The notes below the pieces were generated by a model. That model did no database searches. It worked only from the letters and a program-made list of their open reading frames with translations, and had not been told where the DNA came from. Position numbers and translations under genes: made by a program. Below, in pieces: positions 50,155 to 59,492 of a stretch of 64,000 nt of DNA (position 1 is the stretch's first letter; every line of letters starts with the position of its first letter). The stretch covers positions 310,001 through 374,000 of the forward strand of contig CALGAP010000008.1 of the NCBI GenBank assembly GCA_937958995.1. Direction: 5' to 3'. This DNA comes from an uncultured Chitinophagaceae bacterium. GTDB lineage: Bacteria > Bacteroidota > Bacteroidia > Chitinophagales > Chitinophagaceae.

Positions 50155-53100
50155 TTATTTTTTGTTTGAAAGCGCCACCGCTTCTGCCGGTGCCAGGGCA
50201 TATTTAAACAGGGCTGGCGCGTTATCGTTTTGCAATACCAACAGTTGTATTTCGTCTTTTCCTTGTATTACGGCAATATCTCTTACCACACCTCGTACAT
50301 CCAGCCCCGATTTCAGCGGACTTTCTGCGGTAAAGCCACCCTTGCCATCGTTGATCAGCAGGTTTAGTCCCCCAGCATCCAGCCGCCCGAATTGTGGTAA
50401 GAAGCCGAAATTATTTCCACCAATCAGAATATCAACTTTCTGATCTTTATTGAAGTCTCTGCACAGAATGGTATTCGCGCAAGTAAGTTGTACAGCCGCA
50501 GGCAATGGGCGAATTGAAAATTTACCTCCGCCTTCATTCACCGCAATAATAGAGGACATGAAATTTACCTGCCTGGTAGTGATCTTGCTGGCATCATAAT
50601 CCGGGAAAAGACCCTGGAAGGTCTTATCGGCAAACTCACGGTGTTTCAGGCTTCTCTTTTTAAGACCCGGCAACTGGTCGGTCATTTCACGTTTCAGAAA
50701 CACCGGCATATCCTTGCCGTTAATGGTGCGGGTAATGATCTTGTCGATGGATCCGTTCTGATCAAAATCGCTGATCCATATTTTCAGCGGTTGCTGATCG
50801 CTGGCGCGCAGGTAGGCGTTTTCGCCCATATTGCCGATCACCAGGTCAAGATCATTGTCGCCATCTACATCCACGGCGGCCACCGATTGCCAGAAGCCGG
50901 AATAGTTGCTCAAATCGGTTTTTACTTCTTCAAAACGATTGCCATTCCATGAGAAAATGCGCGGACTCATCCACTCGCCCACGATGATCAGTTCTTTTTC
51001 AGGTCCGCCGGTCACGTCGGCCCACATAGCGTCTGTAACCATACCAGGCGAAGCAAGCGCATTACCCGAATTTTTAGCGATGTCGGTAAAATGGCCATTG
51101 CCATCGTTCAGGTAAACATAACTGGTGGCGGCAAGGCCATAGTTCATCGGCACGCTTCTGCCACCAACAAAGAGATCGAGGTCGCCATCGCCATCAAAGT
51201 CGTGAGCGACGGCCACGCTGATATTTACGCCGTTATTATCGTTGAAGGCGCTGGCATCGAGACTGAAATTGCCTTTGCCATCATTTTTATAAAGGCGGTG
51301 CCTTAGCTGAAATGCGTTTTCAGAAACATGATTTCCTCCCGCCCCGATAAACAAATCGGCATCACCGTCTTTATCGGCATCGAAAAATAAAACAGCCACA
51401 TCTTCAAACTCTGCATAGCGGTTGAAAATATCCTGCTCTTTTTTTACAAAGCCTTTTTCTGTCTGAATATAGAGCTGTCCAGGCTGCCCGGCCGCGCCGC
51501 CGATATACACATCCTCCAGGCCATCCCCATTTACATCGGCCACCGCTGCCGCTGGTCCCTCACGGGAAAGCATAAACGGGATATTGCGTTCGTAGTAAAA
51601 GTCGATATGGTTGTTCTCGCGATGTTTTTCAAAATTGTGAGCAATTGCAGCGAAAAGAGGTGTTATTTCTGCCGGGGTTGGTAAATATTCTTCTGCATTG
51701 CCTGGCTGTTCAATAGTGTAAAGACTATCTACTGCTGGATTCTTTATCCTGCTCACCGATCTGTCGGGCCAGTAAATGATCATGGAGTCAATGGTGGTCG
51801 TGCTGCCCAAACCAATCGTGGTTTTGTAATCTACCGAAGACTGGAAACCGCGACTGGGCACCACTTCGCGGCACCAGGTACGATCGCCGCTGAAGAGTTG
51901 AATTTTACTGCCAATGGCAAATGTGTTTTTCCCTTTTCCTTTTAGGAAAATACTGAGGTAATGATTTTTACCCGGTGGACAGTTATTGCGATAGACAAAG
52001 GCCGGCTGGTTCACGTTACTGATTATCAAATCCAGGTCGCCGTCATTATCAAGATCGCCATAAGCAGCGCCGTTGGAGAAGGAAGTCTGCACCAATCCCC
52101 ATTCTTTAGCAGATTCCTGGAATTTCAGGCCGTCTATATTGCGATAAGCTTTATTGAGAATGGGATGCGAAGGCATTTTATTTAAGATTTCCTCCACCTC
52201 TTCTTTCTTGCCCGTCATTACCATTCGCTGAATGATTTCATTGGCAAAAAAGTCGATGAAATCCTGGTCGGTCACATCGAGGTAAATACCGTTGCAAACG
52301 AAGAGATCAACCAGTCCATCATTATCCGCATCAAACATCAACGGACCCCAGCTCCAGTCAGAAGCTGCCACACCGCTGTACCAGGCCACGTCGTTGAAGG
52401 TGCCATCTCCCTTGTTCAGCTGCAGTGTATTCTGCATGTACTGGTAATAGAAATCGGAATTTTCCCTGAGGCGAAACTGGTCGATATTATCGAACGAAGA
52501 AGTGGTCTTCAAACGATAATCATCATCGGGCAGCATATCGGTGGTGAAAATTTCCGGGTGACCATCGTTGTTGATATCGGCCATATCGGCGCCCATGGAG
52601 GCAAGACTGATATGCTGCATGCGCTGTTCCAGTTCATCGCGGAAGGTACCGTTGCGCTGGTTGATATAGAGATAGTCTTTTTCAAAAAAATCGTTCGACA
52701 CGTAGATGTCGGGATAGCCATCGCCATTTACGTCGCCCACAGTGGCGCCAAGACCCAGGCTGATAAGGCTGCCGTGAATGCCGGCTTCTTTGGTTACTTC
52801 CACGAACTTGCCATCATCGTTGCGGAACAGGTGATCGCCGCCGCCCTTCAGGAAGCCTGCCACCGGCCATTCCGACGCGGGCAGGCTGCGTTTATTGGCG
52901 TAATTAAGCGTGTTAACGGGAATGGGACTGTTATTGACCAGGAAGCAATCGAGGTCGCCATCCAGGTCGTAATCGAAAAATGTGGCCTGCGTAGTGTACC
53001 CGTCGTCGTCCAGCCCGTAATCGGCGGCAGATTCGGTGAAGGTAAGGTCTTTGTTGTTGATGAAAAGCTGGTTGCGGCGTAATAAGCTGTCGGTCATATT

Positions 53101-53511
53101 ACCCGAGTTGGCCACGAAAATATCCAGCCATCCGTCGTGGTTGATATCCACCATCACCGCACCGGTGCTCCAGCGGTCTTTATCGGTAAAACCTGCTTTT
53201 TCGGAAATATCTTCAAACTGCCAGTTACCCTTGTTCAGGTAGAGTTTGTTGGGGCCCATATTAGCCGTAAAGAATACATCGGCCAGTCCGTCGTTGTTGA
53301 TATCGCCGATAGCAACGCCTCCGCCATTATAGAAATTCCGGAATGTGAGCACGTTCACATCCTTGTTATGCTGCACATCGTTTTTGAAGTTAATGCCGGT
53401 GTTTTCCATCAGCTCAAAAAGAGCGGGTGTCTTGTTGTCTTGCTGGCAAGACAGTTGCGCGAGGAGTGCAACGCTACAAAGACTATAGGCAAGAATCCTG
53501 TTCAAATTCAT
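50155..53511 (-). CDS. VCBS/FG-GAP repeat lipoprotein with ASPIC/UnbV domain (2)
   Basis: 1118-aa paralogue of the next gene, with the same domain order. The lipobox is LLAQLSC. Calcium loops include DINNDGLADVFF, DINHDGWLDIFV, DYDLDGDLDCFL and DVNGDGLEDVYIG. The central ASPIC/UnbV region reads FAIGSKIQLF and MIIYWPDRSVSRI. The tandem arrangement suggests an old duplication. A bidirectional terminator (53603-53647) lies between it and SusD, so it is either reached by readthrough or has its own promoter. Confidence 0.85.
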   Translation of the reverse strand: MNLNRILAYSLCSVALLAQLSCQQDNKTPALFELMENTGINFKNDVQHNKDVNVLTFRNFYNGGGVAIGDINNDGLADVFFTANMGPNKLYLNKGNWQFEDISEKAGFTDKDRWSTGAVMVDINHDGWLDIFVANSGNMTDSLLRRNQLFINNKDLTFTESAADYGLDDDGYTTQATFFDYDLDGDLDCFLVNNSPIPVNTLNYANKRSLPASEWPVAGFLKGGGDHLFRNDDGKFVEVTKEAGIHGSLISLGLGATVGDVNGDGYPDIYVSNDFFEKDYLYINQRNGTFRDELEQRMQHISLASMGADMADINNDGHPEIFTTDMLPDDDYRLKTTSSFDNIDQFRLRENSDFYYQYMQNTLQLNKGDGTFNDVAWYSGVAASDWSWGPLMFDADNDGLVDLFVCNGIYLDVTDQDFIDFFANEIIQRMVMTGKKEEVEEILNKMPSHPILNKAYRNIDGLKFQESAKEWGLVQTSFSNGAAYGDLDNDGDLDLIISNVNQPAFVYRNNCPPGKNHYLSIFLKGKGKNTFAIGSKIQLFSGDRTWCREVVPSRGFQSSVDYKTTIGLGSTTTIDSMIIYWPDRSVSRIKNPAVDSLYTIEQPGNAEEYLPTPAEITPLFAAIAHNFEKHRENNHIDFYYERNIPFMLSREGPAAAVADVNGDGLEDVYIGGAAGQPGQLYIQTEKGFVKKEQDIFNRYAEFEDVAVLFFDADKDGDADLFIGAGGNHVSENAFQLRHRLYKNDGKGNFSLDASAFNDNNGVNISVAVAHDFDGDGDLDLFVGGRSVPMNYGLAATSYVYLNDGNGHFTDIAKNSGNALASPGMVTDAMWADVTGGPEKELIIVGEWMSPRIFSWNGNRFEEVKTDLSNYSGFWQSVAAVDVDGDNDLDLVIGNMGENAYLRASDQQPLKIWISDFDQNGSIDKIITRTINGKDMPVFLKREMTDQLPGLKKRSLKHREFADKTFQGLFPDYDASKITTRQVNFMSSIIAVNEGGGKFSIRPLPAAVQLTCANTILCRDFNKDQKVDILIGGNNFGFLPQFGRLDAGGLNLLINDGKGGFTAESPLKSGLDVRGVVRDIAVIQGKDEIQLLVLQNDNAPALFKYALAPAEAVALSNKK

Positions 53512-53602
53512 CGCTTTTTGTTTGAATGTCGTAGGGCGCGGAGTACTGGCAAATTAAGTGATTTGAGGATATATGAGCACGTTAATTCTAACGGTTCTTC
53601 AT

Positions 53603-53647
53603 AAAAAAACAAAAGGCCATTACTAAGAATGGGCCTTTTGTTTTTTT
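53603..53647. terminator. Strong bidirectional terminator between SusD and the VCBS genes
   Basis: Long stem formed by AAAAAAACAAAAGGCCATT (53603-53621) and AATGGGCCTTTTGTTTTTTT (53629 onward), with A and T tracts on both sides. It would end transcripts from SusD. Confidence 0.85.
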
Positions 53648-53660
53648 GGTATGAAAATTT

Positions 53661-55163
53661 TTAATCGGCGTATCCGGGGTTTTGTTCCAGGTTCGGATTC
53701 ACAGCCAATTGTTCGGTCGGTATCGGGAACAGGAGGTATTTCGGATCGTCGGTTGGTTTTTCCTGCCAGGGGGTCAGGTATTTACCAAAACGGATCAGGT
53801 CTTGTCTTCTCCATCCTTCCCAATACAATTCTCTTCCACGTTCGTCGAGCAATGTTTGCTCATCGAGTGTGGTCAGCGCGGAAGCGCCACGAGCTGCGCG
53901 AAGTTCGTTTACGATAGTACGGGCTTCGGCTTCCTGATTGGTACGCAACAGTGCTTCAGCTTTCATCAGCAGCACGTCGGCATACCTGAATATTACGTAG
54001 TCATTATCGGCTTGTTCACCGCCGGTATAGTCTGGCGGATATTTCATAACACGGATACCGGTGATCTCGAGGTCGTTACCGGTTTCTTTCAGTTGTACTT
54101 CGGGTTTGAAGGCAAGCTTATTTCCTCTACGGTCATCCAGCGCAATACCATTTTCATCGTATTGCTGACCTACGAGGAAGCCAACTTTCAGACCGCTCAC
54201 GTCGGTAACACCGGGATAGTCGCCACCTATGCGCTTGTCGGTGGGTTCAAACTTGGCATAGAAATCAGACAGTGTGGTAAATCCATTCCAGCCGTTGGGC
54301 TTCTGGTTGTAGTGCAGGCCCAGGAACCATCTTGAGCGCACGTTACCTCCACGGTCACCATCTTTATTGTACAGGGTAAAGATGTTTTCGGATGATTTCT
54401 CGTCGTTATCCCACGCAAAGTTTTCGAAGTAGTTATCATTAAGCGTATAACCGGTAATCTGGTCGGCGAGTGTAATTACCTGCTGCATGTCGGCGGCGTC
54501 GAAGGTGGGGTTCTGGCGGTTGGCAAATGCACCTTTGTTAAGGTAACATTTCATCAACAGGGTGCGGGCCGCATCTTTATTAGCCACATGCGCCGGGCCA
54601 TTGGGCAGGTTAGGCAGAATTTCGTTCAACTCCTGGATCACAAAATTGATTGCATCCACGCCTTTCAGCGTAACGGGCAGTTTGGTCAGGTCCTTCAGGT
54701 CTTCACGATAGGGAACCTGGTCCCAGCCATCGGCCACGCAGAAGATAGTGAGTGCACGCAGGAAGCGGGCTTCTGCAGCCTGCTGAGGCGAAGGATTAAA
54801 CTCAAGCACGTTGGAGGCAGCAAACTGCGCCTGCAACAATTCGCGATAAGTATCTCTTAAGAAGCCGTGATCGGGAGTCCACTGGTGGGTGTGCAATACA
54901 CGCCATACACCATTATCGTCCCAGTCAGGACCGCGAGTCGGGCCTATTGTTTCATCGGTAGTGTGTTGTTGTGCAGCCCAGAAACGCGATTGGTCCTGGA
55001 AGGGGTTGTTGAGTGAATTGTAAGCATTACGCAGCAAGTCTTCTACTGCAATGGTGCCTGAGCTCGATTCCTCAAGTTCTGACCTGAATGTTTCATGCAG
55101 CTTGGTACAAGCGCTGAATACCAGCATCAGTAAGAGAACAAAATATATTGATATATTTTTCAT
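53661..55163 (-). CDS. SusD/RagB family nutrient-binding outer membrane lipoprotein
   Basis: 500-aa SusD-type lid protein of a TonB-dependent uptake complex. Lipobox: LMLVFSAC. The TPR-like helices include AAEARFLRALTIFCVADGW, and the C-terminal part has the classic YADVLLMKAEALLRTNQEAE with NELRAARG, then LLDERGRELYWEGWRRQDLIRFGK, ending YLLFPIPTEQLAVNPNLEQN. It is 18 bases after susC and certainly co-transcribed. The imported substrate is unknown; no glycosidase is encoded beside it. Confidence 0.95.
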   Translation of the reverse strand: MKNISIYFVLLLMLVFSACTKLHETFRSELEESSSGTIAVEDLLRNAYNSLNNPFQDQSRFWAAQQHTTDETIGPTRGPDWDDNGVWRVLHTHQWTPDHGFLRDTYRELLQAQFAASNVLEFNPSPQQAAEARFLRALTIFCVADGWDQVPYREDLKDLTKLPVTLKGVDAINFVIQELNEILPNLPNGPAHVANKDAARTLLMKCYLNKGAFANRQNPTFDAADMQQVITLADQITGYTLNDNYFENFAWDNDEKSSENIFTLYNKDGDRGGNVRSRWFLGLHYNQKPNGWNGFTTLSDFYAKFEPTDKRIGGDYPGVTDVSGLKVGFLVGQQYDENGIALDDRRGNKLAFKPEVQLKETGNDLEITGIRVMKYPPDYTGGEQADNDYVIFRYADVLLMKAEALLRTNQEAEARTIVNELRAARGASALTTLDEQTLLDERGRELYWEGWRRQDLIRFGKYLTPWQEKPTDDPKYLLFPIPTEQLAVNPNLEQNPGYAD

Positions 55164-55181
55164 AACCGGAGTTTTTGAAGA

Positions 55182-58154
55182 TTATAAGGTAAAGTTTACG
55201 CCAAACAAGAATGTTCTCGCTGTAGGGTAAGGCGTATACTCTATACCCAGCGAAGGAATACCACCTACCTGTTTATCTGTGTTCACTTCAGGATCAAACC
55301 CGGTGAAGTCTGTAATCACGAACAAGTTTTGCCCGGTGAGTGTCAGCGTTACGCTTTTGAAAGTGTTGCCGAGTGTACCGAGGTTGTATGCCAGTGATAC
55401 GTTGGCCATCTTAATAAAGTTGCCTTTTTCAAGATAGCGGGTAGACGGTGTAATGGGGTTGGAAGGATCTTCCTTCACATCGCCGGTGAGAAGCGCCTTC
55501 GCGATGTTTCTTGAACCCAGGTTACCAATTGGCAGTACTGTGTTAGCTGTGTTGTTGTAGATGTAGTGGCCAAAGTTGCCATACATGTTCACAACAGCAT
55601 AGAATTTTTTGTAGCTGAATTCGGTATTGAAACCAAGCAATGTCTTGGGGTTGGGGCTGCCCACGTAGAATTTATTAACTGAGGGGTCGCCACCTTCATA
55701 TAAGCCCTGGCCGGTAGCTTTGTCGATGCCCAGGTATTTAGCCAGGTAGAACACGTTCAGGGGCTGGCCGCTAACCAGGCGTTGTGAAGTGGCGCCCGAT
55801 ATACCCTGGCCGTGCAATGCACCGGTTTCATAGAAGCCAACTATACCTTCCACTTTGTTCTCTAGGAATGAAGCGTTCACTGTCACATTCCAGTTCATAT
55901 CCCTCTTGTTGAGCACGTTGGCAGTCAATGAAACTTCAAAACCTTTGTTGGTGATATTTCCCGGAAGGTTGATCCAGTATTTGATACCGCTGGGACCAGG
56001 CTGAGCTACGATTTGTTCAAACAATACGTCAGTGGTCTTTTTGTGGAAGTAATCGAGTGAACCGCTCAGGAAGGTAAACAGGCTGAAATCAAGACCAATG
56101 TTGGTAGTGGTTGATGTTTCCCATTTCAGGTTCGGGTTGGGCTGGTTCAGCTGAGTTATGCTCTGCTGGCCGAAAGAATACCTTTCGAGCGAAGCACCCG
56201 AGGGGAATTCCTGGTTACCTGTCTGACCCCAACCTAAACGCAATTTCAGGTTCCTGATAGCATCTGTGTTCTGCAGGAAACTTTCATTCGACATATTCCA
56301 GGCAAATGCTACAGAGGGGAAGTAACCATATTTATTGTTTGCACCAAACCTGGTAGAACCATCAGCACGCAGGGTGGCTGTCAACAAGTATTTGTCGTTG
56401 TAGTTCATGATAGCCCTGCCGAAGAATGATTGCAATTCGGTGTTGGGGCGAGTATATGACCAGATGTTTCTTGAACCTTGCGAAGAATAGGTCATAATGT
56501 CGTAGTAGTGCAGGTCGCCGGCGTCGGTGAAGTCCTGGCCAGACAATCCATTATTTCTTCCTTCAAACTTCATGTATTCATAACCTACTACGGCGTTGAT
56601 GCGGAAAGCATCGCTCAGCTGTTTGTCATACGACAAAGTATGAGTCAATTGCTGGGTAGTTTCCTGCGCATCTTCAATTACAGCGGCACCGCGGTTCTCA
56701 ACTGCTTCCTGGTTCAGCCAGCGTTTTACTTCACCGCGCGATTTACCCTGGCGGTGAGCAATGCTGTACAGGAATTTGTATTCGAGATCTTTGGTGAGTT
56801 TGTAAGAAGGCGTCACGCTGGCGAGCACCACGTTTTCGTTCAGCCTTGCATCATAAGCTTCCAGCATGGCGAGCGGATTGATGGTGGTAGCACCTACAGC
56901 CGGGTCAATCCACGGGCGGCCGGTGCCGGGCTCGATCAGCGGGTGAGTGGGGTTCCACTGCAAGGCCTGGCCTATAAGGCTACCTGAAAAGCCCGCATCG
57001 TTAGAAATAGGAGCAATCTGTTCGTTGGTACCAGAAACTGATACGTTGAAATCGATATTCAGATTGCGGTTCTTCAGCAGTTTAAACCCGCCGTTTACAT
57101 TGGCCGTATATTTTTTGAATTCAGATTCTTTTACGATACCCTGCTGATCGAGGTAGCTGGTAGATATTCTGTACTTGCTGTTGGCAGTACCGCCACCTAC
57201 TGCAGCAGTGTATGAATGTGTAAGACCAGTGCGGGTGATGGCATCCATGGCATCTACATTGCCACCGAAATCTCCACCGGTCATACCATAATCTGAAAGC
57301 GCTTTGCGGTATTCGTTACCATCCAACACTTCCAGTTTCTTCATGATCTTGCTGAAACCAACCGAAGCACCTGCATCAATGTAAGGCTCGCCGGTCTGAG
57401 CACGCTTGGTTGTGATCAGGATTACACCATTTGCACCTCTTGAACCATAGATAGCTGTAGCCGAGGCGTCTTTCAATATTTCGATAGAAGCAATATCGTT
57501 AGGGTTCATGAAGTTCAGGGGGTTGGTGCCGGGAGTAGAGCCTATACCTGCACCTGTTGCACCGGGCCTGGCTGAGTTACCCGACAAGGGCACACCATCC
57601 ACTACATATAATGGTTGCTGACCCGAACGGATAGTGGCCGTACCCCTGATCCTTACCGTGGTAGCACCACCGGGCTGACCACTGTTGCTGATGATCATTA
57701 CACCAGCGGCCTTACCTTGAATGGCCTGGTCGGGTGATACGATAACACCTTTGTTGAAATCTTTTGCTTTTACAGATTGTACTGAACCGGTCACGTCGCG
57801 CCTGCGGGCAGTACCGTAACCAACCACAATTACTTCGTTAAGGTCCACAGTAGTTTCTTCCATTACTACATCGATTGTGCCACCAGAGATGGGAACATCG
57901 ATGGTAGTATAACCAACTGCAGAAACAGTGAGCGTGGTAGCTGATTCGGGAGCAGCAAATGAGAATGCACCAGTGGCATCGGTTGTGCCTCCGGTTTGTG
58001 TTCCCTTCACCACCACAGAAGCGCCGATTACAGCGTTTCCTCTGGAATCTCTGACCTTACCACTTACAACCTTCGTTTGAGCTAATACCGTTTGAGAAAT
58101 TAACAGGAGTAAGACAGGAATGAATGCCCATGGGAGCAATCGCTTTGAGTTCAT
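55182..58154 (-). CDS. SusC/RagA family TonB-dependent outer membrane transporter
   Basis: 990-aa TonB-linked barrel. Signal peptide to VLAQ, then a carboxypeptidase-D regulatory-like domain (GKVRDSRGNAVIGASVVVKG), a TonB-box-like EVIVVGYGTARRRDVTGSVQ, the plug (AIQGKAAGVMI, RIRGTATI, PLYVVDGVPL, IASIEILKDASATAIYGSRG) and the beta-barrel ending in RTFLFGVNFTL. There is no N-terminal secretin-like (STN) domain, so no direct anti-sigma signalling is expected. It forms the uptake complex with the adjacent SusD. Regulation could come from the upstream Nudix-type regulator. Confidence 0.96.
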   Translation of the reverse strand: MNSKRLLPWAFIPVLLLLISQTVLAQTKVVSGKVRDSRGNAVIGASVVVKGTQTGGTTDATGAFSFAAPESATTLTVSAVGYTTIDVPISGGTIDVVMEETTVDLNEVIVVGYGTARRRDVTGSVQSVKAKDFNKGVIVSPDQAIQGKAAGVMIISNSGQPGGATTVRIRGTATIRSGQQPLYVVDGVPLSGNSARPGATGAGIGSTPGTNPLNFMNPNDIASIEILKDASATAIYGSRGANGVILITTKRAQTGEPYIDAGASVGFSKIMKKLEVLDGNEYRKALSDYGMTGGDFGGNVDAMDAITRTGLTHSYTAAVGGGTANSKYRISTSYLDQQGIVKESEFKKYTANVNGGFKLLKNRNLNIDFNVSVSGTNEQIAPISNDAGFSGSLIGQALQWNPTHPLIEPGTGRPWIDPAVGATTINPLAMLEAYDARLNENVVLASVTPSYKLTKDLEYKFLYSIAHRQGKSRGEVKRWLNQEAVENRGAAVIEDAQETTQQLTHTLSYDKQLSDAFRINAVVGYEYMKFEGRNNGLSGQDFTDAGDLHYYDIMTYSSQGSRNIWSYTRPNTELQSFFGRAIMNYNDKYLLTATLRADGSTRFGANNKYGYFPSVAFAWNMSNESFLQNTDAIRNLKLRLGWGQTGNQEFPSGASLERYSFGQQSITQLNQPNPNLKWETSTTTNIGLDFSLFTFLSGSLDYFHKKTTDVLFEQIVAQPGPSGIKYWINLPGNITNKGFEVSLTANVLNKRDMNWNVTVNASFLENKVEGIVGFYETGALHGQGISGATSQRLVSGQPLNVFYLAKYLGIDKATGQGLYEGGDPSVNKFYVGSPNPKTLLGFNTEFSYKKFYAVVNMYGNFGHYIYNNTANTVLPIGNLGSRNIAKALLTGDVKEDPSNPITPSTRYLEKGNFIKMANVSLAYNLGTLGNTFKSVTLTLTGQNLFVITDFTGFDPEVNTDKQVGGIPSLGIEYTPYPTARTFLFGVNFTL

Positions 58155-58466
58155 AATCAGATAGATTATTGGTTAATCAATATGGCAACAGGTGTGTGTA
58201 ATCAGTACACAATTATAATCATTTTTTAATTCCTGTTAATAAAATCCTAACATTTTTTAAAAAAGTATCAATCCGTCGGAATTATCACCTGCAAATCAAG
58301 GTCTTACGCTACAGAACAGCCGGGGCGCTTCGTGTTGTCGTTAGGGAGAGTCTGCGTTTTTCTGCGCCCGTTCAACACTCACTAGACAGCGCAAAATATA
58401 AAATGCTGCTTATCAAAGATAATTGCACAAGAAAAATATACATTAATCAATAAGAAGAAAGGACTT
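58155..58466. promoter_or_regulatory. Control region upstream of susC with a palindrome
   Basis: 312-bp gap without a gene. TGTGTA-ATCAG-TACACA at 58195-58211 is a perfect 6-bp inverted repeat, 41 bases before the susC start, followed by AT-rich sequence (58212-58265). It is a candidate operator. No exact TAnnTTTG box was found on the minus strand. Sequence nearer the Nudix gene shows nothing recognisable. Confidence 0.45.
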
Positions 58467-59195
58467 TCAACCCGCCATGGCCTGCCGCTTCTTTTTGCCA
58501 CTGGAGAATTTGGAAGCATTAAACCGGTACAATTTACCCGGGCGGTGAGGTACATCCTGCTCCAGCTCGTTCATGTCGACCAGCCAGTCCATCAGGAAAA
58601 ATTTCTTGCGGAAATTCCTGCGGTCCATCTTCGTGCCCAGGATAGCTTCGTACAGGTTTTGCAGTTCCCGCAGCGAGAATTTCTCCGGCAGCAGGTTAAA
58701 CACAATCGGGTGCTCCTCCACTTTTGAACGCAGTCTTTCAAGACAGGTATCCAATATGGTTTTATGGTCAAACGCCAATGTGGTGATCTCGTTAACCGGG
58801 TGCCAGTGAAGTTCATTATCGTTCAGCTTCAGCTGGTGGTCTTTGATATTAATGAGAGAATAATACGCAGTGGTAATTACCCGGCCTGCGGGGTGACGTC
58901 CTACATCGCCGAAAGTGTATACCTGCTCCAGGTACACATCATCCAGCCCGGTTCTTTCTTTCAGCACGCGGTAAGAAGCATCGTCCAGATTTTCATCGGG
59001 CCTTACGAGGTCGCCTAACAGAGACCATTGATCGCTGAAATTCTCAAGGTCGGATTTTATCAGTAATACTTTGAGCTCATTCTGATCAAAACCAAAAATT
59101 ACGCAGTCCACAGAAATCGCAATCTGGAAAAATTCGCTGTTTTCAGACCGCAGTTGTTGCACGGTTTTTTGCAGTGCTGTACCCATTACTTGCAA
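58467..59195 (-). CDS. Nudix-type transcriptional regulator (NrtR/AraR-like)
   Basis: 242-aa protein with an N-terminal Nudix fold (AISVDCVIFGFDQNELKVLLI) and a Nudix-box region with changes from the catalytic consensus (LGDLVRPDENLDDASYRVLKE). The C-terminal winged helix includes FSLRELQNLYEAILGTKMDR and RNFRKKF, ending in a basic tail. This layout is that of NrtR-family repressors; in Bacteroides a Nudix-type regulator called AraR controls arabinose use. Its position directly upstream of susC on the same strand suggests it regulates the SusC/D locus; arabinose as ligand is only a possibility. Confidence 0.88.
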   Translation of the reverse strand: MQVMGTALQKTVQQLRSENSEFFQIAISVDCVIFGFDQNELKVLLIKSDLENFSDQWSLLGDLVRPDENLDDASYRVLKERTGLDDVYLEQVYTFGDVGRHPAGRVITTAYYSLINIKDHQLKLNDNELHWHPVNEITTLAFDHKTILDTCLERLRSKVEEHPIVFNLLPEKFSLRELQNLYEAILGTKMDRRNFRKKFFLMDWLVDMNELEQDVPHRPGKLYRFNASKFSSGKKKRQAMAG

Positions 59196-59492
59196 TAATT
59201 AATTTTTCAACAATCATTAATCAGTTCACAAGAATTTTCCAAGCAGGTTGTTTTGGTTCCGATGAAAATGTACGAAATAAATTTCCTTAACCAAACAGGC
59301 CGCGGAAACCAGCAACCGGTGAGTGCCCCTGGTTTTGAAGCCGGGAAATAGTTGCTGCGGCCGCTGGCCATGCATGCCCGGTAAAGATATAGTGATCGGC
59401 GCATTTACCAGCCACCCGAATTACAGGATTCCGCGGCACCCGTGACCCGAAACCGCACAACGTGCTATCTTAGAGCGCTCAAACCATCCCTC
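59196..59492. other. Divergent intergenic region, Nudix regulator / ligA
   Basis: 297 bp without a gene. It contains one CCCGAAAC module (59446-59453) 40 bases before the ligA ATG and a weak -7-like TATCTTAG near 59465. AT-rich sequence borders the regulator. Nothing else is recognised. Confidence 0.5.
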
